NCBI GenBank assembly: GCA_038277395.1
Contig: CM076189.1
Span: forward strand, 213,196,011 to 213,260,010
DNA from: Dryocosmus kuriphilus
Taxonomy: Eukaryota; Arthropoda; Insecta; Hymenoptera; Cynipidae
Direction of reading: 5' to 3'
Length of the DNA: 64,000 bases
This document shows positions 32,126 through 44,595 of the stretch, piece after piece (positions within the stretch are counted from its first letter, which is position 1; the number at the start of each line of letters is the position of its first letter). The translations under genes and the position numbers were made by a program. The notes beneath the pieces were generated by a model, which was not told the DNA's origin, did no database searches, and saw only the letters and a list, made by a program, of their open reading frames with translations.

Positions 32126-34533
32126 TTCCTAGTATGATCTAAATTAATAAAATTGCTTCATTTAAACAAAATACAAACGCAAATGTACGAGAGAGCGGTT
32201 TCCTGATAGATTTTATGTCTTCTCCCAAAATCTCGACGAGATATCTTCTTTAGTTTAAAAATAAGAAAGCGGAAAGTTACGAAATGGATCCAGCGACAAC
32301 AGCGCCACTAACTGTGAACTATTGGGTAGAAGTTTGAAATGTCAGTATACAAAATGGAAGAAAAAATTGACATAGTAATATGATATTGATAGAAATTAAT
32401 TAATATCAACTGATTTTTCTCATAAGGACAAATGGGAAATTATCGAGTGCGAAAAACTAATAATACGGAATAGAAAAGTAAAGTAATAAGTTTAAGTGAT
32501 AATATCTAGAAGAAAAGGACAGAATTCTTAAAAAGAGGAATGTAATAAAGAGCGATAAAAGAAGATAGAAGCGGATAAAACTGTTTCAGATTGATACAAT
32601 AGAATAGAAATGAATAGAATTTTAAGATGAAGGAATAGGATAAAATAGGATACATTGTGATTGAGTATGATAGAAGTGAATAGCATTTTTATTTCAATCT
32701 TGCAGGATCAGAATTAAAGAGAATAGAATTATATTCAACTGAATTACATGAATTTTGATTTGACTTTGATGGTCCACACTTTTCTTTTTTTTTGATGTAG
32801 CAATTACGGACAAATAATTAATTGATAGGCTATAGTCATCTGATCTAATGTGTTTAATAGATATGTTTTTAGCTCTTTTTAATTGGTTGATTAACGAGAC
32901 TCCTGTTTGTCAATGACCATCAATCAATTTCACGCTCGCTAAAGCTGTTCATTACAGATCGTTAGGGATTTGCTCTTTTATTCTCTTGTCTCTCGTCTCT
33001 CGTGGGTCCTAGTTCAGCCTTGAAGCTCCGAGAAGTCATGTGTATCAATATCTTTAATCAAAAGATTAAGGTAATTGAAATCTGAATGTTTCATAAACAG
33101 TTTATCTGACAATCACGTCTCTGAATATCAAATCATAAAGTGTAATAATCTTCAAATTGTATTGTCGAAAATAATTATTAGAAACATTCTGAATATTTTT
33201 TGTCAGCTCTAATCTAAAGTATAAAATTTAACCTGTAGATTGACACAAAAGTGTAACTAGTAATTTCAAGTTTCTGATTTCAAAGTGTACAGGGATCGTG
33301 GTTTCTTATAAGCTCGTAAAGTAGGTTTGATAATATGGTAGTCCAGGAAGCTGAGAGATTTGCAATATTAGTAATCTTAGGTGCAAGGGAATCACGTTTC
33401 GTATCGTTAATACCAGTCTAATCTAACTTCATGTCGTAAACTATACATTAAACGAACGCCCAGGCTCCACCTACCTTTTGTCGAGGATGAATACAGGATG
33501 TTCACAAATAGGCCACTTCTGTATGAAAAAAAGGAGAAGGAAGTTGTCTAACTCAAGAGCTGAAGTTTCACAGAAAACAGAATCTGAAATTACTGTTATT
33601 ATTTCTGTAAATCTTTTCTTTTTATTGCAGTATCTAAAAAGCCTACTTTTCTTATTATGATCTTTCAATAATTAAATACCTTCATCAGTAATTTACAATG
33701 GTTCGTTTTCATTACAATGAATTTTCCGAATGTTTACACCTCTACTCACTTTTACTGCATAATATAACATTTAATGTGAAGGTATTAAATATGATTTGCT
33801 AGTTGAATTGTCTATAATAATAATTATTGTGGTTATCACACAATCAGAAATGTTTCTCGATTCCTCGCACTCTGAACCATTACGTAACATTGAATACAAT
33901 GTGGTGGTTGAATTATATTCAGTCATTATCCTCCACTGTACGCATGAAGGCTGCCCATTGGCTTAGCATTGCAGTTGGCTGCGCAACGCTCTGCAGTGGC
34001 TAAGTTATAGCAGCTAATATGGAAACTTTGTGCGGTCAGCCGTGAAAATCGTTATGTGAATTCTGTGTCATTAACTTAGCAAAATGTCAAATTGAAAAAG
34101 TATCGTCTTTTTATTCAATTTAGAAGCAACAAAATTAAATTTTACTGTGTAACGACCCACATGCCATGCGAACATTTTTCATTAATATGACTGGGTTTTA
34201 TTAAAACTCTGACAAAAATGACTAACTGGTTTATTCGAATAAAGAAAATTGAAATAACCTGTTTAATTTAATATTATTTTTATACGATATATTCATGTCT
34301 ATTTTTTAAAAATATGTGCTTTGTCAGTATTTCTGAAGTGTACCATTTTTGTAGAAAAATGAAGTTTTGCGATTTACTTAGTTATTTTACTCAGTTGCCA
34401 AAATTTTCTTTAAAAAGGATAGGGTGAAAAGTGCCTAATGTAGAAGAAAGTTAATTTCCAGTCTCATGACGCAGAACTGACAATGCGAAAGATTCTTTTT
34501 TAAGTGAATAAAACATAGTAATACGAAGTTTTT
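32126..34533. other. 2.4-kb region without recognisable genes
   Basis: AT-rich, with a run of AGAATAGAAT/GGATAAAA-type simple sequence at 32500-32760. The word TTTAAAAATAAGAAAGCGGAAA at 32248-32269 is shared with the repeat flanking the Tc1 pair (44370-44405 and 47050-47078). No supported exon. Confidence 0.4.
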
Positions 34534-35356
34534 CGGATAAAGTTCCGAAAAGCGGTTACCTCCGATTTCGTTAAAACTACCTATGCTTACGTATTTTGAT
34601 GCGCTGATCACGAAAATCATACTGAATTTCTAAAAATATTTCAAACAAAAGTTGTAGTCCTTGTCGAAATACATATTTTTTCTCTTATTCATATTTTCTT
34701 TACGACCAGTAGTTTCTGATATCACATTCGAAAAGATTAGAAGTGTGACCTCAAATATTTCGATGAGAAACAAAAAGGAAGCATTCCCGCGTGACCGAAC
34801 GCATTTTCATGCCCAACCATTCAATGCGTGACTCCCCCCACCACTTAATCTTGTAAGGAGGCGGGCCTGACTGAACGCATTTTCGTGACCTGCCAGTGAA
34901 CGCGTACCCCCCCCCCCCCCCCCCACTTAACCTTGTAGAGGGGAGGGCAGCGAGATTTTGATTGAACGCATTTCCGTAACCAATCGATGATTGCGCCCCC
35001 TCCGCACCGAACCTTGGAAGGGGTGACGAGCGTGATTGAACGCATTTCCGTAACTTTCTTCTTCTCTTTCTTGTTTTTCCAACGCAATCCTCTTTTTCTC
35101 AAAAAGGTATATTCAACAGAAAAGAGATATATTTTTATACTAACTACAACTTTTGTTTCAAACATTTTTCTAAATTCTACGTATTTACTGAGATAAGCGC
35201 AAAAACCATGATTTTTATGGGCTTTTTATGGTTTTCACCATGAAAATTTCATTTGCGCCAATGTTCAGTATGATTTTCGTGATCAGCGCATCAAAATACA
35301 TAAGTATGTGTAGTTTCAACGAAACCGGAGGTAAACGCTTTTCGGAACTCTACCCG
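34534..35356. mobile_element. Foldback element with poly-C core, copy Y
   Basis: The left arm begins AGTTCCGAAAAGCGGTTACC. The right arm ends with the inverse (CGCTTTTCGGAACTC). Both include TATTTTGATGCGCTGATCAC and the AACAAAAGTTGTAGT block. The right arm is longer; the left has an internal deletion. The core has repeated units with GAACGCATTTTCGTGACC or GAACGCATTTCCGTAACC, plus a run of about 17 C (34908-34924). Arm sequence matches copy X over much of its length. Confidence 0.65.
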
Positions 35357-36084
35357 AATTTTGAAATAAATTTTAAAATACATCATATTAAAAGTGGCAG
35401 ATTTAATTGGAATTTAATTCGATGCAATTTGTAACGATTGTTTACTGAAATAAAAAGGAATGTTATGTATTTATTGAAAGCTGTAATCTAATTCTCTTGC
35501 TTCTTCTGTAAGATGATATTATAATAATTAGGTTTTAGGTCTTTTAGGACAAAGGCCTAAAACAGAATTATGCTGCAATATAATTTTTTAGAAAATAATA
35601 TCACTCGCACATGATGCAGATACTTAACTGAAATTGCAATATGTGAGCTGGAGTTGTACCACTAAAACAATTCTGCTTGAAATTGGTTCTAGTTATTTCG
35701 AGGTTTACGTGCTATAATGAAAACACCATGGAATTACGGTTGTCGGTATTTACCGAGTACAAACTGACCACTTTCCACAGCAACGATTTGATAGCTTTAA
35801 TCCGAAGGTTTGTTAAAAATTGTGAAAAAATCAACTCGTATATTCTTTTGTACATGCAAAAAAATTAGTTTTCCTAGAGTTGAACGGTTTTTAAAATAAA
35901 AAAACTTTCCTTCTAAATTTGCATTATTTGATGTTATGCTTTTTTTTTTTTTTTTTTATTTTATTTTTTATTTTATTATTTTATTTTTATTTAATTTAAT
36001 TTTGTTTTAATTTACTCTACTTCATTTTTATTTTATTCTATTTTATTTAACTTTATTTTATTTTGTTCTTCTTTACTCGATAAG
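35357..36084. other. Spacer with ATTTT-rich simple sequence
   Basis: 35940-36062 is a T/A simple-sequence tract of (TTTTA)n type. No gene seen; the 61-63-codon frames are chance. Confidence 0.45.
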
Positions 36085-36975
36085 GGTGTTGCATGAACAT
36101 CAAAACTTTGGCATGTGTGTAAATTGGTTTTTGGATGTTTTTTTTAACAGGGTAAAAACATAAGCAGACGGGGGAAAGAAAAAGAAGAAAGGGGATTTGG
36201 TTTGTTGCCTTCTTTTTTCCTCCTCTTTTTCTGTTTTTCCTTTTTTGAATTTTGCTAACATTTCTTCAATTTTTTTACCAAATTTGATCGGATAGTTGGT
36301 TTTTTTATCTTTTACCAACCTTTAATTTCAATTTTGATGTTGGACCTTAAAAAGGTTTTTAGGTTTAGATATTTTCTAAATATTTTTTATTTAGATTTAT
36401 GTGACCTTGATTGGTAGTCAATTTTAATTCCTGGAGTTAGCGGGAAGGGTTTTCCGGCTTTCTCCATGTAAATATTTATGTGCTATTATTTTCTTATTCC
36501 TTAGTCAAGTCTCATGGATTAAACCGTGGCAATCTCGTAAAACTGGCTGAGTGACATAATTTTTTTTTATTTTTATTATTTATTTTTATTAGATTCTTAT
36601 TTTATTTTGCTTTATTTTGTTTGATTTTGTTTTTCTTGCCTTGGTAGGGGTGTTGCATGAACACCAAAACGTTGGCATGTGTATAATTGGTATAATTGGT
36701 TTTTGGCTAGTATTTTAAACAGGATAAAAAAAAAGCAGACGAGGGAAAAAAAAGAAGAAAGGGGATTTGGTTGGTTGCCTCCTTTTTCCTTCCTCTTTTT
36801 TTTGTTTTGACTTTTTTTGAATTATGCTAAGAACCTTTTTTCAGTTTTTTGTCCAAATTTTATCGGATAGTTGGTCTTTTTTATCTTTTACCAACGTTTA
36901 ATTTCAATTTTGATGTTGGACGTTAAAAAGGTTTTTAGATTTAGATATTTTCTAAATCTTTTTTTAGGTTTGTCC
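36085..36975 (+). repeat. ~320-bp direct duplication with T-rich spacer
   Basis: 36068-36400 and 36648-36975 are diverged direct copies. Both start GGGTGTTGCATGAACA, contain GAAGAAAGGGGATTTGGTT and TCGGATAGTTGGT, and end GTTTTTAG.TTTAGATATT. Each is preceded by a TTTTATTTT-type tract, so the repeating unit is about 575 bp and includes the tract. It could be two tandem 3' ends of a retroelement. No coding sequence was recognised. Confidence 0.65.
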
Positions 36976-38164
36976 TAATTGTTTGTCAAATTAATGTCTG
37001 ACTTCTTGTTTCACTAATAAGTTCAAATTTAATCGAAAGCTATCTATTAGGTCTAAAAATAAAATTTTTTAGTCAAATTGAACTAATGTGGTTGTTACAT
37101 ATTTTCAAATACTTTTTTTCCTACTGAAAATAGTGAAAATAAAAGAGCACTGAAAATAGAACATAATTACTTATAGAAAGTTTTTCTAATAAGTTTAAAT
37201 ATACATTTTTTTAATACTTAAAAAGTGTAATTTTTTAATGTTTTGCGGGAAAATGAGGCATTGCTGATTGGGTCAGCACCGGAAGTAAACAGCGCAGTTG
37301 CTGCAGCTTGCTCTAATTGGCTCTCACGTTAGATAGATACTTCGTTAGTCAAAGGAGCCACTGCATAGCATTATTTCAAGGTCACAGAGTTTTTTAAAAT
37401 AGAATTTTCACTACTTTTTTTAAAATATTGTTTTTGTAATAAATTAAGTTCAAAATTTTTTAGAATTTTATGTAGTATTGAACAAATATATTATCTGAAA
37501 TGCATGCAACAACCCCATTGTCAGTAGAAAAAAGTATTGAAATCAAACATTCTTTTTTGTTTCAAACAGAATTGTTCCCGTAATGTAAGTAACTGAAATG
37601 TTTAAATCGTAGTAGAGTATAAAACGAAATGATTTTCCTCCTACTGAGTAGCGTCATAAGATGAAAAGCTGCGCTCCCGACCCAAGAGGCTTTCAGGAAG
37701 TAAAAATCCTCTTGAGATTCGTCATGGTCGTTGAACACAAAGTTCCTCTTTCTCTCTCTCTCTCTCTCTTTTCTTTCTTTTTCTCCACTTTTCTTTTTCA
37801 ACCAACTGCTCGAGGAGAATTATCGGGGCTCAAGTATTATAGGGCTCCTTTTCAATCGGCTTGGACGTCCACGATATGTATCGCCATATTCCACCTTATT
37901 GTGTCGAGAGAATTCCATGGCCGATCTACATCGCATATATGATTTTCTCGGGTGAAAAAATTTATTTATAAGCTTTCTTCTAATCGATCCACGACATCGA
38001 TGAGATTAAACTAACTCGATTCGGTTCCTTCTCGTCTCAGTTGAAAACTGCCTTATATAATCCACTCTTTAACGATCTTTGTTTCAAACAAATTCTCAAT
38101 GTATCGATCTTTATTTCTCTATTTTTATAGAAATAAAATCATTCTTGTTATTTCACTTTTTTTT
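36976..38164. other. 1.2-kb gene-free region with CT microsatellite
   Basis: A (CT)n tract lies at about 37749-37770. 37640-37990 is evenly composed, unique-looking sequence without an exon signature. It ends in the T8 run that is the target of the next MITE. Confidence 0.4.
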
Positions 38165-38779
38165 GGGATGGGGTCAACTTTGCACGTGCCCAACTGTGCA
38201 TGTCGATGGCCAGGCGGACAACTGTGCACGTCGTTGGTCAGGCGGACAACTGTGCATGTGCCAACTGAACACGTGCCATCTGTGCACGTGCACAGTTGTC
38301 CAAGTACCACCTGTACACGTGCATAGATGGTGCACAGATGATACTTGGACAACTGTGCACGTCGAAATTTCAAAGTTTGTAGGTCTTATTTGAACAATCA
38401 ATATCTCAAGAGGTAGGTGTGCGAATTTACATTATTTTTGTGACAGTCCCCCCCCCCCCCCCCCCCCCAGGCGTTGGAAAAGGGGGTGCGCTGACCCCCC
38501 CCCCCCCATGAGGCGTTGGAAAAGGGGTAGGGATGCGACCTTACATTATTTTTGTGACCAGTCACAGGGGTGTTGTCCAAATACCATCTGTGCACGTCGA
38601 AATTTCAACGTGCACAGTTGGTACTTGGACAACTGTACACGTCGAAATTTCGACGTGCACAGATGGGCTCATGTGGACTTGGACGTGCACAGATGGACAT
38701 GCACAGTTGTCCGTCCGGCCATCGATGTGCACAGTTGAGCACGTGCAAAGTTGCTACGTGCAAAGTTGTCCGTCACCCC
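38165..38779. mobile_element. MITE of GTGCACAGTTG repeats, T8 target duplication
   Basis: The left end reads GGGATGGGGTCAACTTTGC and the right end is the inverse of GGGGTGACGGACAACTTTGC. Inner arms share CAACTGTGCA, TCGATGGCC and GACAACTGTGCA. It is flanked by TTTTTTTT on both sides (38157-38164 and 38780-38787), compatible with an 8-bp hAT-type duplication. Because the target is a homopolymer this is weaker than the other TSD calls. Dozens of CACGTG/GTGCAC words make up the arms. Frames rich in C, T and H here are translations of the repeat. Confidence 0.7.
38402..38563. repeat. Poly-C tandem unit inside the MITE
   Basis: Two direct copies of TTACATTATTTTTGTGAC flank the units GGCGTTGGAAAAGGGG, with a C run of about 22 (38447-38468) and another of 13 (38495-38507). 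It resembles the cores of foldback copies X and Y, which also combine a short unit with long C/G runs. Confidence 0.6.
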
Positions 38780-38793
38780 TTTTTTTTATATTA

Positions 38794-39542
38794 GGGTCAT
38801 TTCATCTCAAATCGTCCAGGCAATTAAGGTTAGGTCTTTTTTTTCATTCAATTTTTTTTTATAGTATCTACGTCGAAATCGAAGAGACACGTATTTTTTT
38901 CTTTTTGCTTGATTTTGAGTTCTGTCGTCGTGGCGAATTTTTGAAAATTCGTCTGAAAACTCGATTTTGCGCTATTGGCGCATGTTAATTTTTCTTGAAA
39001 ATGTGATAACTTTGCACAAAAATGACCGATCTTTGTGATTTTTTGCCTGTTTGTAGTTAATAGGTTCCCCTAAAAGAAAAAAACATGAAACATGGTATAT
39101 TTGAAAAAAAAAATTTATATCGTGTTTTGAAAAACAAAATCAAAAAATTTTCGACTTGAAAAATTTCGAATTGCATCAGTTTTTTTTTCCTTCATTTTTT
39201 TTCCTACATAGTAATATATATAAACAAAATTATGTAGCAGCCTCTATTAGCCCAAATTCGTTGTTTGGGAATCATGATTTTTTTAAAATTATAGTTCCAT
39301 TTTTTTAGTGATTTTACGCTTTATTTATTAGGAATGCTATCATTTCGTCAAAAGTGGCGCAATCGTTATGATATTTTTTGTTTTAACAGTTAAAGGTTCG
39401 TTCTAGAAAAGAAAATTATAAAGTTTAGTATGTTTTTTGATAATTTTTTAATAATCATCTGTGAAAAATTAAAAAAAATCAAATAAATTTCAGCCTAAAA
39501 TTTTTGGCGTTTCTTCGATTTTTTCATTTTTAATTTATGTTT
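38794..39542 (+). repeat. Left TIR of Sola-like transposon 2
   Basis: A ~749-bp arm, nearly the same as the inverted copy at 42165-42913. The 151-codon frame at 38533-38988 and the 121-codon frame at 42719-43084 share a segment only because they read these arms. Confidence 0.85.
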
Positions 39543-39556
39543 AACTTTGTTTTCTC

Positions 39557-41204
39557 TTAAAGAAAAGGAGACAAGTTATGTTTCGTAGCTATGTGCTTGA
39601 CAAGTCCGCCGATGCCGTCACAGGCTCCTTTTCCATGTCCAGTAGCAGAAAAAATCCATTTCTTTTCATGTCACGAATTTTTCATTTCGTGAAACTGAAA
39701 TCTGTTTTTAAAATGACTTGCTGCGCCATCAGAAATGATTACTTCGCATGATATTTCAATATTTGGATATTTGGCCTTTATATCTTCTTTGATGTAGTTT
39801 ATCGCAAACAATGCGTGAGCTGAATCGTGTTCCTTGTCATTGCTCACAAGTGCATAGCTCAAAGTCATCAAATTGAAATAGCATACGGCAGTGAAGAATA
39901 TCGAAACTTGATCATTCTTCCAATGGTGACCCTGAATTTCATCTTGTAAAATGACGGACCAGTTTTCAGCAAAATCGATGTGAAGCAACAACTGAGATGG
40001 AAATGACTTCGATGCTGCTTTTTCTTCCCTGATGGCTGCCTGTTGGATTTGTTTGGTCTTTAAATGCAGGCTAGCTTTAAGAGTCCATTCCGCCAGTATA
40101 TCGACGTATTTTGTTAGAGTCAGAGTTTTTTTGATAAAATTATTATTTTCCCAAAAGGCAAATAAAATTTCTTCATCTTCATTTTCCTGTGTGAATCCAA
40201 GAAATTCAAGATTGATAGCTGAAGCTCCTGGGCACGTTTTACAGTTTTCAAAAATGCACTGGTTGTCATCAGAACAAACAATGGCTGATAAAAACTTGTT
40301 TCGAAGTTCTTTGACATTCTTCGTATCATGAAATGTTTTTAAATCCATGGCTGCTGTTATTAATAAATCGAAGTTGGAGCAATAGATGCACAAGCAAACC
40401 TCTTGAGTTGGGCAAAGATAAACCCATTTTGGTTTGAGAGTGTAAAATTTAGTGAGACCCAATTTAGAGTCTGGATAGGCTTCCTTGAACATTTGGTATG
40501 TTTCCTTTACAGTTCGTGTCATAAATCTTTTCACTTTTTGAACGGCAACTCCATTCTCAATCACGGTTCGTATGTCCTTTTTGTTCGGGCTTTGTCGAGA
40601 GCAATTGAAGTCATCATTAAGATAATATTCCATGGCCAGGTTTACCGTAGTCTCATCAGCTGGATGGCCAGAATAAACATCTCGTGTCGCATAAGGTCCT
40701 TTTTGAGTAGATAAAATTCATGCTTGTGTAATCATGTAATTGGTAATCGTAGGGAATTTTGACATAATATCCTCTTTTGACAAAACGTGGATTGGGGCTG
40801 CTGTGAGAAGACTTATTTTTTCAGAAGTCGTTTTGCAATTCTCCAGCGATGCTCTGAATGATATTATCCACTGCTCGCTCATATTGCACTCCATTAGTTT
40901 TGGCGGTGATTTATCCTGCGATAAGATGAACAATTCGCCACTCGATTGGGTCGGTGTGGAAATTGAAAGACCTTCCGAAAGTGAAGCTGGTTCATCCGTT
41001 GGCAACAATAGGGACGAGAGTGACTTGTAGCAGTTATCGCAAACTTCGTCGGAAAAGTGAAGCACATTATCAGGAAACAACGTTTGTAAACGAACAGCCA
41101 ATTCAGCAAGCGGATAAAATTTTTTTCTTCTGTGTTTCATAAACGGCCTTTTTATGACTCTGTTGAAAATCCGGGCATCTTTTCTTTTTAGGGAATCGAT
41201 TCAT
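39557..41204 (-). pseudogene. Sola-like transposase 2, broken by one frameshift and two TGA stops
   Basis: Read on the minus strand, an ATG at 41204 opens a frame with KKKRCPDFQQSHKKA, a Cys/His start like that of transposase 1. A 1-nt shift in an A-run near 41120 leads into FYPLAELAVRLQTLFPDNV and DEVCDNCYKSL. An in-frame TGA lies at 40718-40720, and coding resumes at once (GPYATRD, then the ~320-codon frame to 39671). It includes ETYQMFKEAYPDSK, EVCLCIYC, CKTCPGA, LLHIDFAENWSVI and EVIISDGAASHFKNR. A second TGA at 39671-39673 precedes IFSATGHGKGACDGIGG. The frame ends at 39557 next to the TIR, so the C-terminal ~100 residues present in transposase 1 are gone. All three acidic blocks are still readable. 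Confidence 0.85.
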
Positions 41205-42164
41205 TCTGCGTTAGGTGTCGTGTAAACAAAGTCTGAAATTTAAAAGACAAATATTTATAAACGTACTATATGATGCATCAAATGAATGCAGACTTTTAAA
41301 AAATGCCATATTTGAAAAAATCGTGCAAATATTTTTACATCTATGATATTTGCAAATGTCCAGTATAGATTCAAAGTTGCCATGAATTTGCCATCGATAT
41401 GGATGGCGTTTGGGTTTTAGTACAATGGCAAAAATTTTAACCTGATATCACAGCTCACGACAGAAACCAAATGACAGAATTAGTTATTTACTCATAGTTT
41501 GAGGCATGATCTGCAAATTTATATGACGAGGCATGTGGCCAGAAGCCTTGAAATGGACTTAGATTTGTTGTAAACAAGTGATTGCATCTGTCAGGCATTT
41601 TTTTTATATGAAATACACTTTTAGAATTAAATAACGAGCTTAAGTTCAAACAATTATTTAATAACGACTTGCTATTCATTTGCATTATAACTGCCATTAA
41701 AGTGAATGGAAACTTGCAATAAGGGTACTGTAGAATAAGGTTAGGTTTTGCTTTCGTTGGAAATCACAAACATTTACGACAAAATTATGGTATAATATTT
41801 ATATTTGTGACAAAAAGTTACTCACCGGCGCAATCAGATCATCAAGGATTATCTGACTTTTATCCAGGAAGAACAATTTTACGACATAAATGCTAGTTGC
41901 CCAAAACGTGCATTGTCAATGTCAAATATTACCACGTGTCGGTATGGCAGAAAAATGCTTACATCAGCGTTTTATCCAGTAAATTGAACGATGTGCATAT
42001 TTTTGAGAAACCTGGACAAGAGAAAAACCAGAAACTTATACTGTAGCAACAGAATAACGGAAAAATGGCAATTGGCATTCGAAAAATCATAATTCATAAA
42101 AAATGAAATTGAGTGCATGAAAAAAATGCTTCCGAAAATTGTCCGCATATAATACTATAATCGA

Positions 42165-42913
42165 AAACATAAATTAAAAATGGAAAAATCGAAGAAAAGC
42201 CAAAAATTTTAGGCTGAAATTTATTTGATTTTTTTTAATTTTTCACAGACGATTATTAAAAAATTATCAAAAACATACTAAACTTTATAATTTTGTTCTC
42301 TAGAACGAACCTTTAACTGTTAAAACAAAAAATATCATAACGATTGCGCCACTTTTGACGAAATGATAGCATTCCTAATAAATAAAGCGTAAAATCACTA
42401 AATAAATGGAACTATAATTTTAAAAAATCATAATTCCCAAACAACGAATTTGGGCTAATAGAGGCTGCTACATAATTTTGTTTATGTATATTACTATGTA
42501 GGGAAAAAAATGAAGGAAAAAAAAAACTGATGCAATACGAAATTTTTCAAGTCGAAAATTTTTTGATTTTGTTTTTCAAAACACGATATAAAATTTTTTT
42601 TTCAAATATACCATGTTTCATGTTTTTTTTCTTTTAGGGGAACTTATTAACTACAAACAGGCAAAAAATCACAAAGATCGGTCATTTTTTCGCAAAGTTA
42701 TCACATTTTCAAGAAAAATTAACATGCGCCAATAGCGCAAAATCGAGTTTTCAGACGAATTTTCAAAAATTCGCCACGACGACAGAACTCAAAATCAAGC
42801 AAAAAAGAAAAAATACGTGTCTCTTCGATTTCGACGTAGATACTATAAAAAAAAATTGAATGAAAAAAAAGACCTAATCTTAACTGCCTGGACGATTTGA
42901 GGTGAAATGACCC
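42165..42913 (-). repeat. Right TIR of Sola-like transposon 2
   Basis: The inverted partner of 38794-39542. The strong similarity of the two arms suggests this copy moved more recently than transposon 1, despite its broken gene. That would fit mobilisation in trans. Confidence 0.8.
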
Positions 42914-42917
42914 ATTA

Positions 42918-44209
42918 GTAATAAAGTACATTTTTAGGCAAGAATATATTTTATTAAAGTTACATTCTACTAAAAATAGTAATTTTGTCAGTGCCTCCTT
43001 ATGATTCAATAAACGCATAAATAAAATAATTAAACAAGTATAATCAGCAGGAGAGTGTTCAAAAGCAAAATTTAATTTTAACATTTAATTTTGTTTGTTT
43101 TCGACTGAAAGGATAAACGCCGTTTCCAATCACGAGCTGTCAGTGAGTCTTGAAGAGAGGTCTAGAAATATAAAATAACGTGAAACGAAATATTTTCAAA
43201 AATAATTACACCTCAGTGACCTGTATATTGGGAATAAGAATGATATTCCCTATGTTTCATATTTAAAAACAGCTATTAAAATCTGCATTGAAACAGAATT
43301 TCAACTACCCCGAAATTGTTTTCAGTTTGCAGAACATATTTCCATATTTACCAAGATGAAAAATGGAAAGTGCGAAATTACATCATCGATCCCGATTTAA
43401 ACATTAGAAAACTTTGATGTGAAGAAGCTTTTAGCTTCTATGATTTCCAGATGTAAAACTTCAAAAGTTCTCCGTTTGAAAAACAAAGGGTTTTAAGCTA
43501 TAGCATGAACTTTTATCAGCAGGAACAGTTTTATTGAATCGACTACCTAATTTTGAATTTTAAATTCCTTTAAATTATGCCTCCAAATATAAAGCTTTCT
43601 AGTTCCAAAATCCAATCTGAAATCATGTTTCCTTTTAATTGATTCACCTGGTCCGTTCGATTAAACCCTCAACTACATGTTCCCGAAATCCGGATAATAA
43701 AAAAGTTTAGTAGTAAAACTTGTGGATGCCGCATATATTGTTACACTTGCATGGTTTCATAGCCTTTGTACTATACAATCATGAAAGTGCACTCGATCGA
43801 CTGCACGGAGAGATTAAACTCGATAACTACTCTATCGGTGAGGTCAGCTCACTCGTGGACTTATGAATGAAAATGTATATGAACGAATCGACACATCAAG
43901 TACAAAATTGCGGAAGTAGACCGCTAATCGCCAAGGCTCTAAAAATTCAGCTGAGTAGATTTCCTTTACGCGGAGGAAGCAGATTCTGTAATGTTGCTTC
44001 ATTTTTTATGGCTCCTCTTAAATGTTGCAAGAAAACCAGTAAACATTATTGTGCCATTAGATTCCACGCTATCCTGCATTCAAACATTTTACGATTATTG
44101 TCCTGTCATAGAATTTTCATGAAATGATTTTAACTCGTGTTTACATCAATCTTGACAACGTTATTGCTTTACTTAAGATTCGAATTCACTTATTGATATT
44201 TTCTTTATT
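42918..44209. other. Non-coding spacer
   Basis: No transposon end, RNA or exon recognised. An 86-codon frame at 43867-44127 matches nothing I know. Confidence 0.4.
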
Positions 44210-44595
44210 TCTCGATTTTGCAGTTATATTAAAATTTGCATAATTCATGACTCTTCTATTGGTCTTTTTTAAAATAAGAATTTTGATCTGATTTATGTTC
44301 TTGCAGCTATTGCTGTACTTAAGGGCGACTGGTAGTCTATGACGTAATCATTGAAAATGACCTTTGAATATATTTCTTTTCCGCTTTCTTATTTTTAAAG
44401 TAAACAAAATATTGGGTTGAAACCTTGGTAAATCAAAGAAAATATATTAATCGACCGCTGTCTGGCCCCTTGGGGTTTGTATTTAGCATGGAAAAACTAT
44501 TTTTTTTTAAATAAATGATTAAATGAAAAATTTATTTTAAAAAAAAACTTTCGTACTTAATACAAACTGCAAAGGGCTAGACTGTGATCAGCTTA

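Larger units (their letters stand above)
38794..42913 (-). mobile_element. Sola-like DNA transposon 2 (4-bp TSD ATTA, ~750-bp TIRs, defective)
   Basis: A 4120-bp element starting GGGTCATTTCATCTCAAATC and ending with the inverse of GGGTCATTTCACCTCAAATC. It is flanked by ATTA (38790-38793 and 42914-42917). The arms are ~749 bp and very similar (38794-39542, 42165-42913). The transposase gene inside runs on the minus strand and is broken. Its left end lies 14 bp from the right end of the preceding MITE. It is related to transposon 1 at the protein level, but TIR sequences differ beyond the terminal GGG and a few bases. Confidence 0.85.

Noticed and set aside
38099..38794. Cysteine/histidine/threonine-rich open frames that look like small secreted or metal-binding proteins
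   Set aside because: They read the GTGCACAGTTG repeats of a MITE in several frames and both strands; the composition reflects the DNA repeat.
38533..43084. Near-identical C-terminal segments of frames at 38533-38988 and 42719-43084, suggesting a duplicated gene
   Set aside because: Both lie across the long TIRs of transposon 2, which explains the shared segment.
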